A DNA stretch of 64,000 nucleotides from Candidatus Didemnitutus sp. (GTDB lineage Bacteria > Verrucomicrobiota > Verrucomicrobiia > Opitutales > Opitutaceae): assembly GCA_023701285.1 (NCBI GenBank), contig JAMPXH010000002.1, positions 1 to 64,000 of the forward strand, written 5' to 3'. The number at the start of each line of letters is the position of its first letter. Position 1 is the first letter of the stretch. The notes below the pieces were generated by a model. The model worked only from the letters and a program-made list of their open reading frames with translations, did no database searches and was not told the origin of the DNA. Made by a program: the position numbers and the translations under genes. This document shows positions 33,293 to 43,789 of this stretch, one piece after another.

Positions 33293-33376
33293 TGGTGCTC
33301 GGGGTGGGACTCGAACCCACACGCCTTGCGGCACGGGCTTCTAAGACCCGCATGTCTGCCATTCCATCACCCGAGC
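33293..33376 (-). tRNA. tRNA-Leu (anticodon UAG)
   Basis: Reading the minus strand, GCTCGGG and CCCGAGC form the acceptor stem, with discriminator A and an encoded CCA. The anticodon loop is CTTAGAA with stem CGGGT/GCCCG, giving anticodon UAG (Leu, CUN codons). A long variable arm (TGCCGCAAGGCG) and the T-arm GGTTCGAGTCC complete a class II tRNA of 84 nt including CCA. The plus-strand ORFs across it are spurious. Confidence 0.95.
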
Positions 33377-33453
33377 GAGCGCGATTGCGGCGGGAGCATG
33401 GCGAAGCCGGCTTCGGCGAAGCAAGTGCCGTTTGCACCCGGCTCCGGCGCCCC

Positions 33454-33491
33454 AAAAAAAACAGCCGCCGGACCCGAGGGCCCGACGGCTG
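33454..33491 (-). terminator. Intrinsic terminator of the beta-helix/PEP-CTERM operon
   Basis: On the minus strand, a long GC-rich stem (cagccgtcgggcc ... ggtccggcggctg, with minor mismatches) is followed immediately by eight T residues (aaaaaaaa at 33454-33461 on the plus strand). It lies 44 bp after the PEP-CTERM stop codon and separates that operon from the downstream tRNA-Leu. Confidence 0.85.
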
Positions 33492-33535
33492 GACGTAACC
33501 GGAAGAAAGGCGTGGTTCTCTTCCCCTTGCCCCGC

Positions 33536-34327
33536 TCAGGCGCGGGCTTGGCGGCGGCGGTAGGCGGCGAGCGCCAGCGCGGCGGCGCCGGCGAGCAGCG
33601 CGTAGGTGGACGGCTCCGGGATAGCCGAGACGCCGTTGACCTGCACGTTATCCAGCATGAACACGACGTCGCTGGAGATCACGCCGACGAGCGTCGATTC
33701 CTGGCCGTAGAACGTGGACGGCAGGTCGAGCGTGTAGGCGGTGTGCGTGTTGCCGCCGGCGATCGTCGTCATGCCGATCGAGGCGCTGTTGTAGAACCAC
33801 TCGATCGAGACCGCGCTATCGGCCGCAGCGGAGAACGAGAAGTTCGCCACGTTGCCGTTGAGCGCGGGGTCGAAGTCGGCGAAGCCGGCCAGATTCGTCG
33901 TCACCGTGAACGATTTGCCGGACATGCCGGCGAAACCGAGCGCGAGCGACGCCGGATCGGCGAACGAATTGCTCATCAGCGTGCCGGGGAAGTCGGCCAT
34001 GCCGCGGTTCTGCGTCGAGTCGCGCAGGTTGGAGATGGCGTAGACAAGGTTGGCGTCGGCATCGGCGAGCGCCCAGCCGATCGAGCCCGTGCCGGCGCTG
34101 ATGGGCGAGTTGTCGCCGTAGTGCGTGCTCACCGGGTTGAAGGCGCCGACGGACGAGTAGTTCGCCGGGATGCTGGTGGCGTTGACGAAGCTCGAGTCGT
34201 TCTGCGTGAACGCGAAGCCCTCGAATGTGAACTGGGCGAAGTCCCAACCGGCGACGAGCTGGACCTGCGCGTGGGCGAGGACCGGCGCGGCGAGGAGGAC
34301 CAGCGTGGGGAGGAGTTTGTTTTTCAT
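33536..34327 (-). CDS. PEP-CTERM sorting-domain protein
   Basis: The 263-residue product has a signal peptide (KNKLLPTLVLLAAPVLAHA) and a beta-rich body starting VQLVAGWDFAQFTFEGFAF. It ends with a PEP-CTERM anchor (IPEPSTYALLAGAAALALAAYRRRQ). The body differs from the pair at 16-20 kb; it resembles a lectin-like or carbohydrate-binding jelly-roll of unknown ligand. It starts 24 bp after the beta-helix gene and is followed by a strong terminator, so the two form one operon. Export via an exosortase is expected; none is encoded here. Confidence 0.87.
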   Translation of the reverse strand: MKNKLLPTLVLLAAPVLAHAQVQLVAGWDFAQFTFEGFAFTQNDSSFVNATSIPANYSSVGAFNPVSTHYGDNSPISAGTGSIGWALADADANLVYAISNLRDSTQNRGMADFPGTLMSNSFADPASLALGFAGMSGKSFTVTTNLAGFADFDPALNGNVANFSFSAAADSAVSIEWFYNSASIGMTTIAGGNTHTAYTLDLPSTFYGQESTLVGVISSDVVFMLDNVQVNGVSAIPEPSTYALLAGAAALALAAYRRRQARA

Positions 34328-34351
34328 GGTTACGACAGGGGGCGGGAGGGC

Positions 34352-35941
34352 TTACTGGTTGCCGCGCGTGACGAGGACGCCGCGCTTGTTGAGGGCGGTC
34401 CAACCGGTGGTCCAGAGATCGCTGGTCTTCACGGACGGGAAGGCGCCGCGGTAGGTGACGGTCGCGAAGAACGGGCTGTTGGGCAGCGCCGCGACGGGCG
34501 TGAGGCTGGCCGGGCTGCCACCCTGGCCGGTCTGGAGGGCGACGGGATTCACGCCGTTGGCGGCGGCGAGGTTCCAGGCCTTGAAGCCGGGGCTGGCGAC
34601 GCTGTTGTTCCAGCCGCTCGTGGCGGAATCGAAGGTGCCGGTGACGGAGCCGGTGGACTTGGTGAACGAGAGCGTGTTGGCGGTGTTGCCGTTGGCGGTG
34701 TTGGAACGGAGCACGATCTCGCCCGTGAGGGCGCGGGTGCGGGCGTCGAAGCCGTCGCTCTCGGAGCCGGTGGCGGCGTCGATGCGGAAGGACTGGTTGC
34801 AGCCGACGACGAGGCTGTTGAGCACCTCGCCGCCGAAGCCGGCGCGCATGCGGATGCCGTTGCCGGCGGTGCCGCCGAGGGCGGCGCGGCCGACGCCGGT
34901 GAGGTTGCTGATGACGCAATACTGGAAGGGACGGCCATTAGCGGTCATGCGGCTGGCGCCGCTGCTGCCGTTGGTCGGGTCCTCGTCATGGCCGTCGGCC
35001 TCGACGAGAGCGTCGCCGAAGGCGGAGTGCTGGAGCACGAAGAGGAACTGCGCGCCGCCGGTCCAGCCTTGGTCGACGTCGAAGCCGTCGTCCTCGACGA
35101 AGTTGATGTTGAGGTAGCGGACGTTGACCGTGCCGCCGAAGATCTCCACGCCGTCGTCGAGGTTGCAATAGACGTCGATGAACTCGACGAGCGTGCCCGC
35201 GCCGACGCCGGCGAGGGTGAGGCCGTTGATCTCGTTGTTGGCGGCGAGATTGTTGCCGCCGTGGCGGATGGAAATGTAAGCGAGCTTGCCGGAGCTGTGG
35301 AACGGATAGATGCCGCCGTAGGAGGTGGCGTCGGTCTCGGGCAGGCCCTCGATGTAGGCCTCGCCCTCGGCGTAGAAGCCGCCGCCGAGCGCGACGGTGT
35401 TGTCGCGGTTCGTGGGCGCCTCGCCGAGCACGATGATGCCGCCGGCGAGGCCGGCCATCGGGACGTTGGCGCTCACGACACCGGGGACGAGGTCGCCGGT
35501 CTGCTTCACGTAGGTGGGCGCGAGCGGCGCGGTCTTGGGATTGGCGTCGAGGAAGGTCGCGCCGACGGTCCAGCGGTCGGCGATGTTGTCGGCGTTGGCG
35601 TCGAGCGGGCGGCCGGTGCCGTCGTTCACGGCGGCGGTGGTGAAGATGATGGGATTGGCGGCGGTGCCGACGGCGTTGATCTTGCCGGACTTCGTGATGA
35701 CGAGCGTGCCGGGGTTGTAGGTGCTGCTGTTGGTGCGCGGCTGGCCGCGGATGATGGTGCCGGGCTCGATGGTGAGCGTGGCATTCTTCACGAAGACGAT
35801 GCCATTGAGCACGTATTCGTTGGACGCGGTCCAGGTGGTGTTGGTCGTGATGTCGCCGCCGGCGACTTCGACGATGGCAGCCTGCGCGGAGGCGGCGAAG
35901 AGGGCCGCGAGGGCGGCGAGTTGGATCAAGGTCTTTTTCAT
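34352..35941 (-). CDS. Secreted right-handed beta-helix protein
   Basis: From ATG 35941 the product has 529 residues. It has a signal peptide (MKKTLIQLAALAALFAASAQA) and then repeated short strands typical of parallel beta-helices: LTIEPGTIIRGQ, LVITKSGKINAVG, GIIVLGEAP, LAYISIRHGG and VRYLNINFVEDDGFDVDQGW. The last 120 residues are a separate C-terminal region. Asp/Asn-rich turns suggest a polysaccharide- or metal-binding surface, but no lyase catalytic triad is evident. Proteins of this look are often encoded beside TonB receptors in Bacteroidota and Verrucomicrobiota. The Pho-box-like array lies 65-113 bp upstream of its start. Confidence 0.82.
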   Translation of the reverse strand: MKKTLIQLAALAALFAASAQAAIVEVAGGDITTNTTWTASNEYVLNGIVFVKNATLTIEPGTIIRGQPRTNSSTYNPGTLVITKSGKINAVGTAANPIIFTTAAVNDGTGRPLDANADNIADRWTVGATFLDANPKTAPLAPTYVKQTGDLVPGVVSANVPMAGLAGGIIVLGEAPTNRDNTVALGGGFYAEGEAYIEGLPETDATSYGGIYPFHSSGKLAYISIRHGGNNLAANNEINGLTLAGVGAGTLVEFIDVYCNLDDGVEIFGGTVNVRYLNINFVEDDGFDVDQGWTGGAQFLFVLQHSAFGDALVEADGHDEDPTNGSSGASRMTANGRPFQYCVISNLTGVGRAALGGTAGNGIRMRAGFGGEVLNSLVVGCNQSFRIDAATGSESDGFDARTRALTGEIVLRSNTANGNTANTLSFTKSTGSVTGTFDSATSGWNNSVASPGFKAWNLAAANGVNPVALQTGQGGSPASLTPVAALPNSPFFATVTYRGAFPSVKTSDLWTTGWTALNKRGVLVTRGNQ

Positions 35942-36005
35942 GCGATGCAGGGTTGGCGTGGTGTCCGGGGACTCAGGTTCAGGCCGCCAGCTTGCCAGCC
36001 GCGTG

Positions 36006-36054
36006 TGACAAAACGGTGCGCGCCGCGTGACGAAACCCTGACGATTGCGTGACG
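36006..36054 (-). promoter_or_regulatory. Pho-box-like direct-repeat array (11-bp period)
   Basis: Plus-strand TGAC(A/G) pentamers start at 36006, 36028, 36039 and 36050, and TGCGC fills the missing position 36017. Read on the minus strand these are CGTCA/TGTCA units repeated at exactly 11-bp steps. That is the half-site and spacing of PhoB-type binding sites (CTGTCAT-N4 repeats). The array sits 65-113 bp upstream of the beta-helix gene. It predicts control by a PhoB-like regulator, most simply induction by phosphate limitation. Confidence 0.6.
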
Positions 36055-36131
36055 AAACGGGCCGCCCGTAACAGTGCGCCGCGCACGGATAACGCGGTGC
36101 TCGCGCCGGCATGCGCGTGCACTGCGGCTGG

Positions 36132-36163
36132 AAAATAAAAAAGGCCGGTCGCAGGGACCGGCC
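36132..36163 (-). terminator. Intrinsic terminator of the second TonB receptor gene
   Basis: On the minus strand ggccggtc-cctgc-gaccggcc forms an 8-bp perfect stem followed by ttttttatttt. It lies 58 bp downstream of the receptor stop codon. It therefore separates the receptor from the beta-helix operon, which must have its own promoter. Confidence 0.88.
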
Positions 36164-36221
36164 CGAGGGAGAACGAACGACGCCCTGCACGCGTCGCGCG
36201 CCGGGCAAGTGAACGCGCAGC

Positions 36222-39143
36222 TCAGAAACGCCGCGAGAGCGTGAGCGAGAAATCGCGGCCGGCGCGGTAATGCGTGCGCTCGTAAGTCTGCACGGTCGCG
36301 GCCGGATCGTAGATGAGCCCGCGCGCGGGGTTGACGAGGTTCTTGGCGGAGAACTTGAGCGTCCACGCCTCGCCGAGGCGCTGCGAGAGATTGAGGTCGT
36401 AGCGGTCGTAGCCGCGCTCGTAGAGGTCGAACTCCGGCGGGTAACCCGAACCGGGCAGCGTGAGCACGTCGCTGATCGCGTAGTAGGCGAGCGTGAGCTC
36501 CGTGCCCCACTTCACCTGCCGGTAGGTGAGGTCGGCGTTGACGAGCCAGCGCGGCTGGTCGAAGAGCGGGCGCGACACCGGCAGCAGCGCCGGGTCGAGG
36601 TAGACGACGTTGCGCAGCTGCGCGATCGTGGTGGGATGCAGCGGCACCTCGGCGTCGATGCGGGTGAAGTTGCCGCCGACGGTCGTCGAGTCGAAGAAGC
36701 GACCGAGGAAACCGAGGCTCTTGCGCACCTCGATCTCCCAGCCCTCGAGCGTGGCGTCGCCGGGATTGTTGGCCCAGCTCTCGAAGCGGCCGAGGGTGGC
36801 GTTCTCGAAGAGGAGCTTCTCGATCGGACGCGCGATGTCCTTCCGGAAAACGCTGACCGCGAGCAGGTCGTTGGCGCCGCGGCCGAAGAACCACTCGGCG
36901 CGCGCGTCGTAGTTTTCCACTTCGCTGGGTTCGAGCGCAGGGTTGCCGAGCACGAGGTTGCCGGTGTCGATGCTCTGCGAGAAATACGCGCCGACCTCGC
37001 GGAACGACGGCCGGGCGCGCGTCGCGGAGTAATTGAGCCGCAGGAAGACGCGGCGGTGCGGGTTCCACGTGAGCCCGAGCGCGGGCAGCGCGTCGTCGCG
37101 GTCAAGGCGCGTGGCGAGACGGTCAGGCGTGGTGCCGAGGATCGGCTGCACGCCGGCCTGCTGGTAGATGTTGGCCGCGGTCTCGTTGCCGAACTGGCCG
37201 AGGCCGTCGGAGTTCATCTGAAAGGTCTCCCAGCGGAAGCCGCCGGCGAGCTTGAGGGCCCAGGGCAGCTCCAGCACGGCGGATGCGTAGAGCGCCTCGA
37301 TCTCGCGACGGCCGCGGGAGGAGGAAAGTCCGTCGTTCGAGCCGGCCTCGACGAGCAGGCGGTCGTAGAGTCCCTGCGCGGTCGAGGCGACGAAACTGGT
37401 GCCGGAGGGCGGCGCATAGACGGAGGCCTGGCCGTCGTTGGCGCGGTCGGAGGCTTCGCGCGCGGCGCCGAGGCGGAGCGTGGAATCCTCGCGACCGAGG
37501 CCGCGGAAGGGCAGCGCGAAGTCCGCGCGCGCGATGTCCTGGCGCTCCAGCGTGTCGCTCCACGTGCGCACGAGCGGCTCGGGCGCGACGTTGGTGGCGG
37601 GCAACAGGTAGGTGCCGGGCGTCGCCTCGCCAGCGGCGCCGAGTTGCTGCGCGTAGGTGGCCTCGGTGTAGTGCGGCTCCTTCTGGTAGGTCTTCGCGCG
37701 CTGGGCGGACCAGCTGGCCTTCAACTCGCGGCTGCCGAGCGGGAACACGTGCTCGCCGCGCACTTGGAAGGCGGTGAGGTGGCGCTGGCGGTAATAGGTG
37801 ACGTCGCGCTTCCAGCTGTAGTCGGCGAGCTCCGAGATGTTCACCACCGGGTCGAATTGCTGCGACTCCACGACGTCGATGCCGCTGCGCGAGACGAGCG
37901 CGGTGAACCCGAGCTGGTGTTCGGGCGTCAGCGTCACGCCGATGCTCGCGAGCGCGCCGAGCGTGGTCTCGTATTCGCCCTGCGTGTAATGACCCGAGCC
38001 GAAATCGGAGGCGGGCAACAGGATCCCCTGCTCCATCGTGCTCGGTTGGGCCGGGCGCGGCGGCGGCGGGAACGGCCGCGCGGGCTGGCGGTTGCGCGAG
38101 GTGAGCGCGGTCTTGCTCCCGCGCTCGAGCGTCACGCCGTGGTCGTAGGTCAGCGCGGCGAGCACGCCGACGGTGCGGCCGGCGATCTCGAAACGGTCGC
38201 CATAGACGAAACTCGCCTTCTGTCCGGGCTCGGGATTGCTGCGGCCGGGCACGACCTGGAACGCCGCCCGCTCGCCGCGCGCCGGGCGGTCGCCCTCGCC
38301 GCTCGCATAGCGGTCGCGGTTGCCGCGCGTGCCGTAGTCCGGCACCCCGCCGCGGCCGGCGCCGTCGTGCCACTTGAGGCCGAGCGCCAGCTCGATCTCG
38401 CGCTGATCGGGGATGAAGCGCGTGTTCAGATCCACGCTGCCACCGGACGTGTCGCCCCACATCTCGGGCATGAAGGCCTTGCTGACCACGATGGTGTCGA
38501 GGAGCTTGGCGGGGAACAGATCGAGTTGCACCGCCTGCTTCTCCGGGTCGGGGCTCGGGAGCTTGAGCCGGTTGAGCAGCGTGTTGCCGTAGCGGTCGCT
38601 CAGGCCGCGCACGACGGCGAACTCGCCGCCGGCGAGCGAGACGCCGGGGAGCCGGATGAGCGCCTCGGCGGCGTCGCTCGCGGCGAATTTCGACAGCATC
38701 TCCGGACTCACCGCGTCGATCGGCACCTCCGTGCGCCGGCGCAGCGCCAGCACGCCGGCCGCGGAATTCTCCGCAATGCTCGATTTCACCTCGAATTTCT
38801 CCATCCGCACCACGTCATCGCGCACCCGGTGCAACTGCATCGTCACATAGGCCGCGCGGCCGGACTCGACCGCCACGTCGCGCAACTGCGCGGGCTGGAA
38901 GCCGTCCTTCGCGAACTCCAGCTGCACCACACCAGCGGGCAGCGCACCGATGAGGAAGCGGCCCGTCAAGTCCGTCACCGCGGACTCCTCCGTGCCGGCC
39001 ACACGCACCGTGGTCCCGAGCAACGGCGTGCCCGTGCCGGCGTCGTAAACCTGACCGGAGACGACGCCGGCGGCGAGGACGCGACCAACGAGGCCGAGAC
39101 CGAGAAACGAGAGAACGAGGAGGAGGCGAAGACGCGAGGACAT
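36222..39143 (-). CDS. TonB-dependent receptor with carboxypeptidase-regulatory-like N-terminal domain
   Basis: The 973-residue product has a signal peptide (MSSRLRLLLVLSFLGLGLVG). A carboxypeptidase D regulatory-like beta-sandwich follows at about 28-105 (VSGQVYDAGTGTPLLGTTVRVAG). The plug (VPIDAVSPEMLSKFAASDAAEALIRLPGVSLAGG, VVRGLSDRYGNTLLN) and a long beta-barrel end in an aromatic residue (DFSLTLSRRF). This architecture is the Oar/SusC-like class. Ligand is unknown. It has its own terminator, and the beta-helix gene with its Pho-box-like array lies downstream on the same strand. Confidence 0.93.
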   Translation of the reverse strand: MSSRLRLLLVLSFLGLGLVGRVLAAGVVSGQVYDAGTGTPLLGTTVRVAGTEESAVTDLTGRFLIGALPAGVVQLEFAKDGFQPAQLRDVAVESGRAAYVTMQLHRVRDDVVRMEKFEVKSSIAENSAAGVLALRRRTEVPIDAVSPEMLSKFAASDAAEALIRLPGVSLAGGEFAVVRGLSDRYGNTLLNRLKLPSPDPEKQAVQLDLFPAKLLDTIVVSKAFMPEMWGDTSGGSVDLNTRFIPDQREIELALGLKWHDGAGRGGVPDYGTRGNRDRYASGEGDRPARGERAAFQVVPGRSNPEPGQKASFVYGDRFEIAGRTVGVLAALTYDHGVTLERGSKTALTSRNRQPARPFPPPPRPAQPSTMEQGILLPASDFGSGHYTQGEYETTLGALASIGVTLTPEHQLGFTALVSRSGIDVVESQQFDPVVNISELADYSWKRDVTYYRQRHLTAFQVRGEHVFPLGSRELKASWSAQRAKTYQKEPHYTEATYAQQLGAAGEATPGTYLLPATNVAPEPLVRTWSDTLERQDIARADFALPFRGLGREDSTLRLGAAREASDRANDGQASVYAPPSGTSFVASTAQGLYDRLLVEAGSNDGLSSSRGRREIEALYASAVLELPWALKLAGGFRWETFQMNSDGLGQFGNETAANIYQQAGVQPILGTTPDRLATRLDRDDALPALGLTWNPHRRVFLRLNYSATRARPSFREVGAYFSQSIDTGNLVLGNPALEPSEVENYDARAEWFFGRGANDLLAVSVFRKDIARPIEKLLFENATLGRFESWANNPGDATLEGWEIEVRKSLGFLGRFFDSTTVGGNFTRIDAEVPLHPTTIAQLRNVVYLDPALLPVSRPLFDQPRWLVNADLTYRQVKWGTELTLAYYAISDVLTLPGSGYPPEFDLYERGYDRYDLNLSQRLGEAWTLKFSAKNLVNPARGLIYDPAATVQTYERTHYRAGRDFSLTLSRRF

Positions 39144-39358
39144 GGAGTGGTCGCACGCGCCGGGACGATGGCCGCCGGCACGCGCGCGCCACTCACAACC
39201 AGCGTGCGCCGCGCCTCCGCAAACGCGAAGCGCCGTCGCCACACAATCTTCACCGGCGCGTCACCGCTCCGGCACAAAGGTGACATTTTTCACGCCGCCT
39301 GCGTGCATACGCTACGACGCGCCACGTCACACATCCGCCCGCGCCGCCGGCCTCCGCG

Positions 39359-40270
39359 TCAGCCGATCGCTTCGCCGAGGCGCTCGCCCATGCGCGCGTA
39401 AACCTCGAGCTGGTTGGCGCTGTGCGTGAGCAGGTCGGCGTCGAAGCGGATGCGGTTCTTCTGGAACAGCGTGATCACGCACGAGCCGCCGAACTTGAAG
39501 AGCCCCTTCTCCGCGCCCTTCTCCACCGCGCGGCCCGGGACGTAGTTCTGCATGATGCTGCCGACCATCGTGGCACCGATCTCACACACGGCCACGCGGC
39601 CGAACTGCGGCGTATCGACCCGCGTCACCATGCGTTTGTTTTCCCACAGATAATTCAGGTTCCGCCGCAGCGCGATCGGCGACACGGAATAGAGCCAGCC
39701 GTTGAGCAGCTTCGCCTCGGCGGGCGTGCCCGCGACCGGGAAGTGGAACCGGTGGTAATCCACCGGGCACAGGCGCGAGATGAGCATCGCTCCACCGGCG
39801 AACTCCTCCGCCAGAGCCGCATCGCCGAGAAAGCTCGCGAGCGAAAATTTCTGCCCCTTCGCGTAGAACGACTCCGCCGCCTCGACGTCCGGCAGCACCA
39901 GATGCCGGCCGTCCGCGGGCAACACCGCCACGCGCTCGCCCGGCGCAATCGGCCGCGCGCCGGGTTTCAGCGCCCGGTAGAAGAACTCGTTGAAGGTGTT
40001 GAACGCGAAGGCGCTCTTCGCGAACTCGTCCACGTCGAGATTGTAGTCGACGATGAAGGGGATCACGTGCCGCCCGCTGCTGCGGCGCGTCATCTGCCAG
40101 CCATAGTAACGCGAGAGCCACGCCCGCTTCACCAGCAGCTCCAGCGCCGCGCGGCCGGGCGCGGTGCCGTAGGTCCAGCGCAGCCATTTTTCGCCATAGA
40201 CGGCCTCGGTCTCGATCACCTGCTTGGCGCGGTGGAAATAGCGGATGGGCTCGGAGGATGGCGCGGACAT
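39359..40270 (-). CDS. psd: Phosphatidylserine decarboxylase proenzyme
   Basis: The 303-residue product has the Psd pattern, with [13 protein letters not shown] containing the catalytic-site histidines near residue 165. A C-terminal autocleavage motif [11 protein letters not shown] near residue 258 carries the serine that becomes the pyruvoyl group. The family usually has Ser or Thr after that serine; here it is Cys. The enzyme forms phosphatidylethanolamine at the inner membrane. PssA is not adjacent. Start ATG 40270 gives the normal length; the track start 40423 overlaps the divergent gene. Confidence 0.9.
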   Translation of the reverse strand: MSAPSSEPIRYFHRAKQVIETEAVYGEKWLRWTYGTAPGRAALELLVKRAWLSRYYGWQMTRRSSGRHVIPFIVDYNLDVDEFAKSAFAFNTFNEFFYRALKPGARPIAPGERVAVLPADGRHLVLPDVEAAESFYAKGQKFSLASFLGDAALAEEFAGGAMLISRLCPVDYHRFHFPVAGTPAEAKLLNGWLYSVSPIALRRNLNYLWENKRMVTRVDTPQFGRVAVCEIGATMVGSIMQNYVPGRAVEKGAEKGLFKFGGSCVITLFQKNRIRFDADLLTHSANQLEVYARMGERLGEAIG

Positions 40271-40421
40271 GCGCCGGCACGTTCGCGCAAATCCCGGGCG
40301 GCAAAAAGCGCAAAATGCGCGAAATCGCCCGCGCCGGCCGGGGCGCCGGCGGCGGTTTTTCCGGCCCCTCGCCCCCGAATTCGGGTTGCGAACCTCGCCC
40401 GGCTCGCCGGAATTCCCTGCC

Positions 40422-40910
<489 letters not shown>

Positions 40911-40938
40911 GCGCCGCGCACCGGCGCCCCGCGCCGGC

Positions 40939-41951
40939 TCAATCGTAACTCAGGTCGGTCGCCTTGCCGCGGAAGATGCGGTAGGCCAGCACCGTGTAGC
41001 CGAGTAAAAACGGCAGCACGAACACCGTCCCGGCGAGGATCACCGCCAGCGACGCCGGCGCGGCGGCGGCCTCCGCGATGCGCAGCCGCCCGGGGATGAT
41101 GTAGGGATAGAAACTGTAAACCAGCCCCACGAACCCGAGGACGAAGATCACCACTGCGATCGCCAACGGCATCCAATTGAGCCGGTCGCCGGGCAGCGGC
41201 AGCACGCCGAGCAGGAAATGCAGGATCAGCGTCAAGGCGACCGACGCCACCGGCAGCGCGATCACCAGCGCCAGCTCCGGAAACACGAACATCCGCTCGT
41301 AGAGCCGCGTGTCGACGAACACCGCCGCCACGCTGCTGACGATCGCGCCGAGCGCCATCGTCCAGATCGCCCGCCGCGCCCAGCCCACCGCGCGCAGTTG
41401 CAGCGCGCCCTCGGTCTTGTGGATCAGCCACGCCGCGCCCATCAGCACGTAACCCGCCACGACCAGCGCGCCGAAGGACGCCGCGAACGCCACGCTCGCC
41501 GCGCCCGCCTGGAAACCGACCATGAAACGCCCGACCATGTAGCCCTGCGTCAGCGCGACCGTGAGCGAACTCGCGAAGAACACCCGGTCCCACCACGCCT
41601 TCCGCTCCGGCGGCGTCTTCTTGCGGAAGTCGAACGCCACGCCCCGGAACACCAGCGCCACGAGCATCAGCGCCACCGGCAGATACAGCTCCGCCAACAC
41701 GACGCCGTGCGCCATCGGGAACGCCACCAGCAGCAGGCCCACGCCGAGCACGAGCCACGTCTCGTTCGCATCCCAGAACGGCCCGATCGACGCGATCATC
41801 CGGTCGCGCTCCTCCGGCTGCACCCGCGCCGACAGGATGCCCACGCCGAGATCGTAGCCGTCGAGGATCGCGTAGAGCAGCATCGCCAGCCCGATCAGGA
41901 ACGCGAACGCATAGGGCAGCCACGGCGCGCCGTGTTGGAAAAATTCCGCGA

Positions 41952-41955
<4 letters not shown>
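40939..41955 (-). CDS. cydB: Cytochrome bd-type quinol oxidase subunit II
   Basis: The 338-residue product has about eight to nine membrane helices and the CydB motifs YAILDGYDLGVGIL, GPFWDANETWLV and RGVAFDFRKK. It pairs with CydA in the inner membrane as the high-affinity terminal oxidase. Start codon overlaps the cydA stop by 4 bp, so both are translationally coupled. No cydX or cydDC gene is next to it. Confidence 0.95.
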
Positions 41956-43277
<1,322 letters not shown>

Positions 43278-43380
43278 GTCCGGCAATGTCGCCACGCCGC
43301 CCCCAAACACAACCGCCGACCGCGGCACCAAGCCTCCACCACGCGGCTAGTAGCCACACTGGGCCGAATCCCACAGCCCG

Positions 43381-43500
43381 CCTAATCCAAGCCGCCGCCG
43401 GCCGCGCCGCCAAAGCCTTCGTCGCCAACCTCCTTGCCCCCGGTGACGAAGTGATCGTCTGCACCACCAAGCCCGACAAATACGACCGCGACCTCCCGAC
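43381..43500 (+). pseudogene. Possible truncated coding remnant abutting repeat copy B
   Basis: In the frame of the 43286 track ORF, residues AKAFVANLLAPGDEVIVCTTKP followed by DKYDRDLP read like a real protein segment. Immediately afterwards the 101-bp repeat begins and the sense is lost. No start or stop belonging to a complete gene can be identified. I do not recognise the parent family, so this may be a chance ORF; it is reported because of its position. Confidence 0.25.
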
Positions 43501-43594
43501 TGATGAGCTCCTGACAATGGGGTGGTCGCCGCTGTCCCAGCGGCGACAGGCGTCGGTAGGGACACCGACGCCCACCTCCTGCATGATCCCGGCT
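43494..43594 (-). repeat. 101-bp REP-like repeat, copy B (inverted relative to copy A)
   Basis: The reverse complement of this segment is identical over all 101 bases to 4293-4393. It contains the same two hairpins. The flanks of the two copies differ, no target-site duplication is present, and no transposase lies nearby. Inverted placement 39 kb apart would allow recombination to invert everything from sufE to cydA. Confidence 0.85.
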
Positions 43595-43765
43595 AAGCTC
43601 CGGGAAACAAGACCATGAGCAGACTCATGTATGGATTAACCTTACGGTCGTTCGGTTAAACTGTCATTCCTCGCGTCGCCGACGGGCCGCCGTTCCCTGC
43701 TCTCCCCATCGGTGTTCATCTGTGTGCATCTGTGGTTCGCCGGTTTGAGTTGAGTCGAGCTTGAT

Positions 43766-43789
43766 GGCGCCGCTGGGGACAGCAGCGCC
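43766..43789. repeat. Degenerate third hairpin of the same repeat type
   Basis: ggcgccgct-ggggac-agcagcgcc forms a stem with one mismatch and is followed by cacctcgat. It resembles the second hairpin of the 101-bp repeat (gtcgccgctgggacagcggcgaccacc). It may be a decayed or half copy of the same family. Confidence 0.45.

Noticed and set aside
33326-36052. 908-residue plus-strand ORF across the beta-helix and PEP-CTERM genes
   Set aside because: It runs antisense to two clear genes, crosses the tRNA and a terminator, and has a biased Gly/Ala/Val/Glu/Arg composition without motifs.
36270-39401. 1043-residue plus-strand ORF antisense to the second TonB receptor
   Set aside because: A GC-rich shadow frame; the minus-strand receptor has a signal peptide, plug and barrel motifs.
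43286-43618. ORFs running through repeat copy B, such as 43286-43618 and 43347-43565
   Set aside because: Part of each is translated from the repeat itself; the repeated amino-acid tails appear at both copies and reflect repeat DNA.
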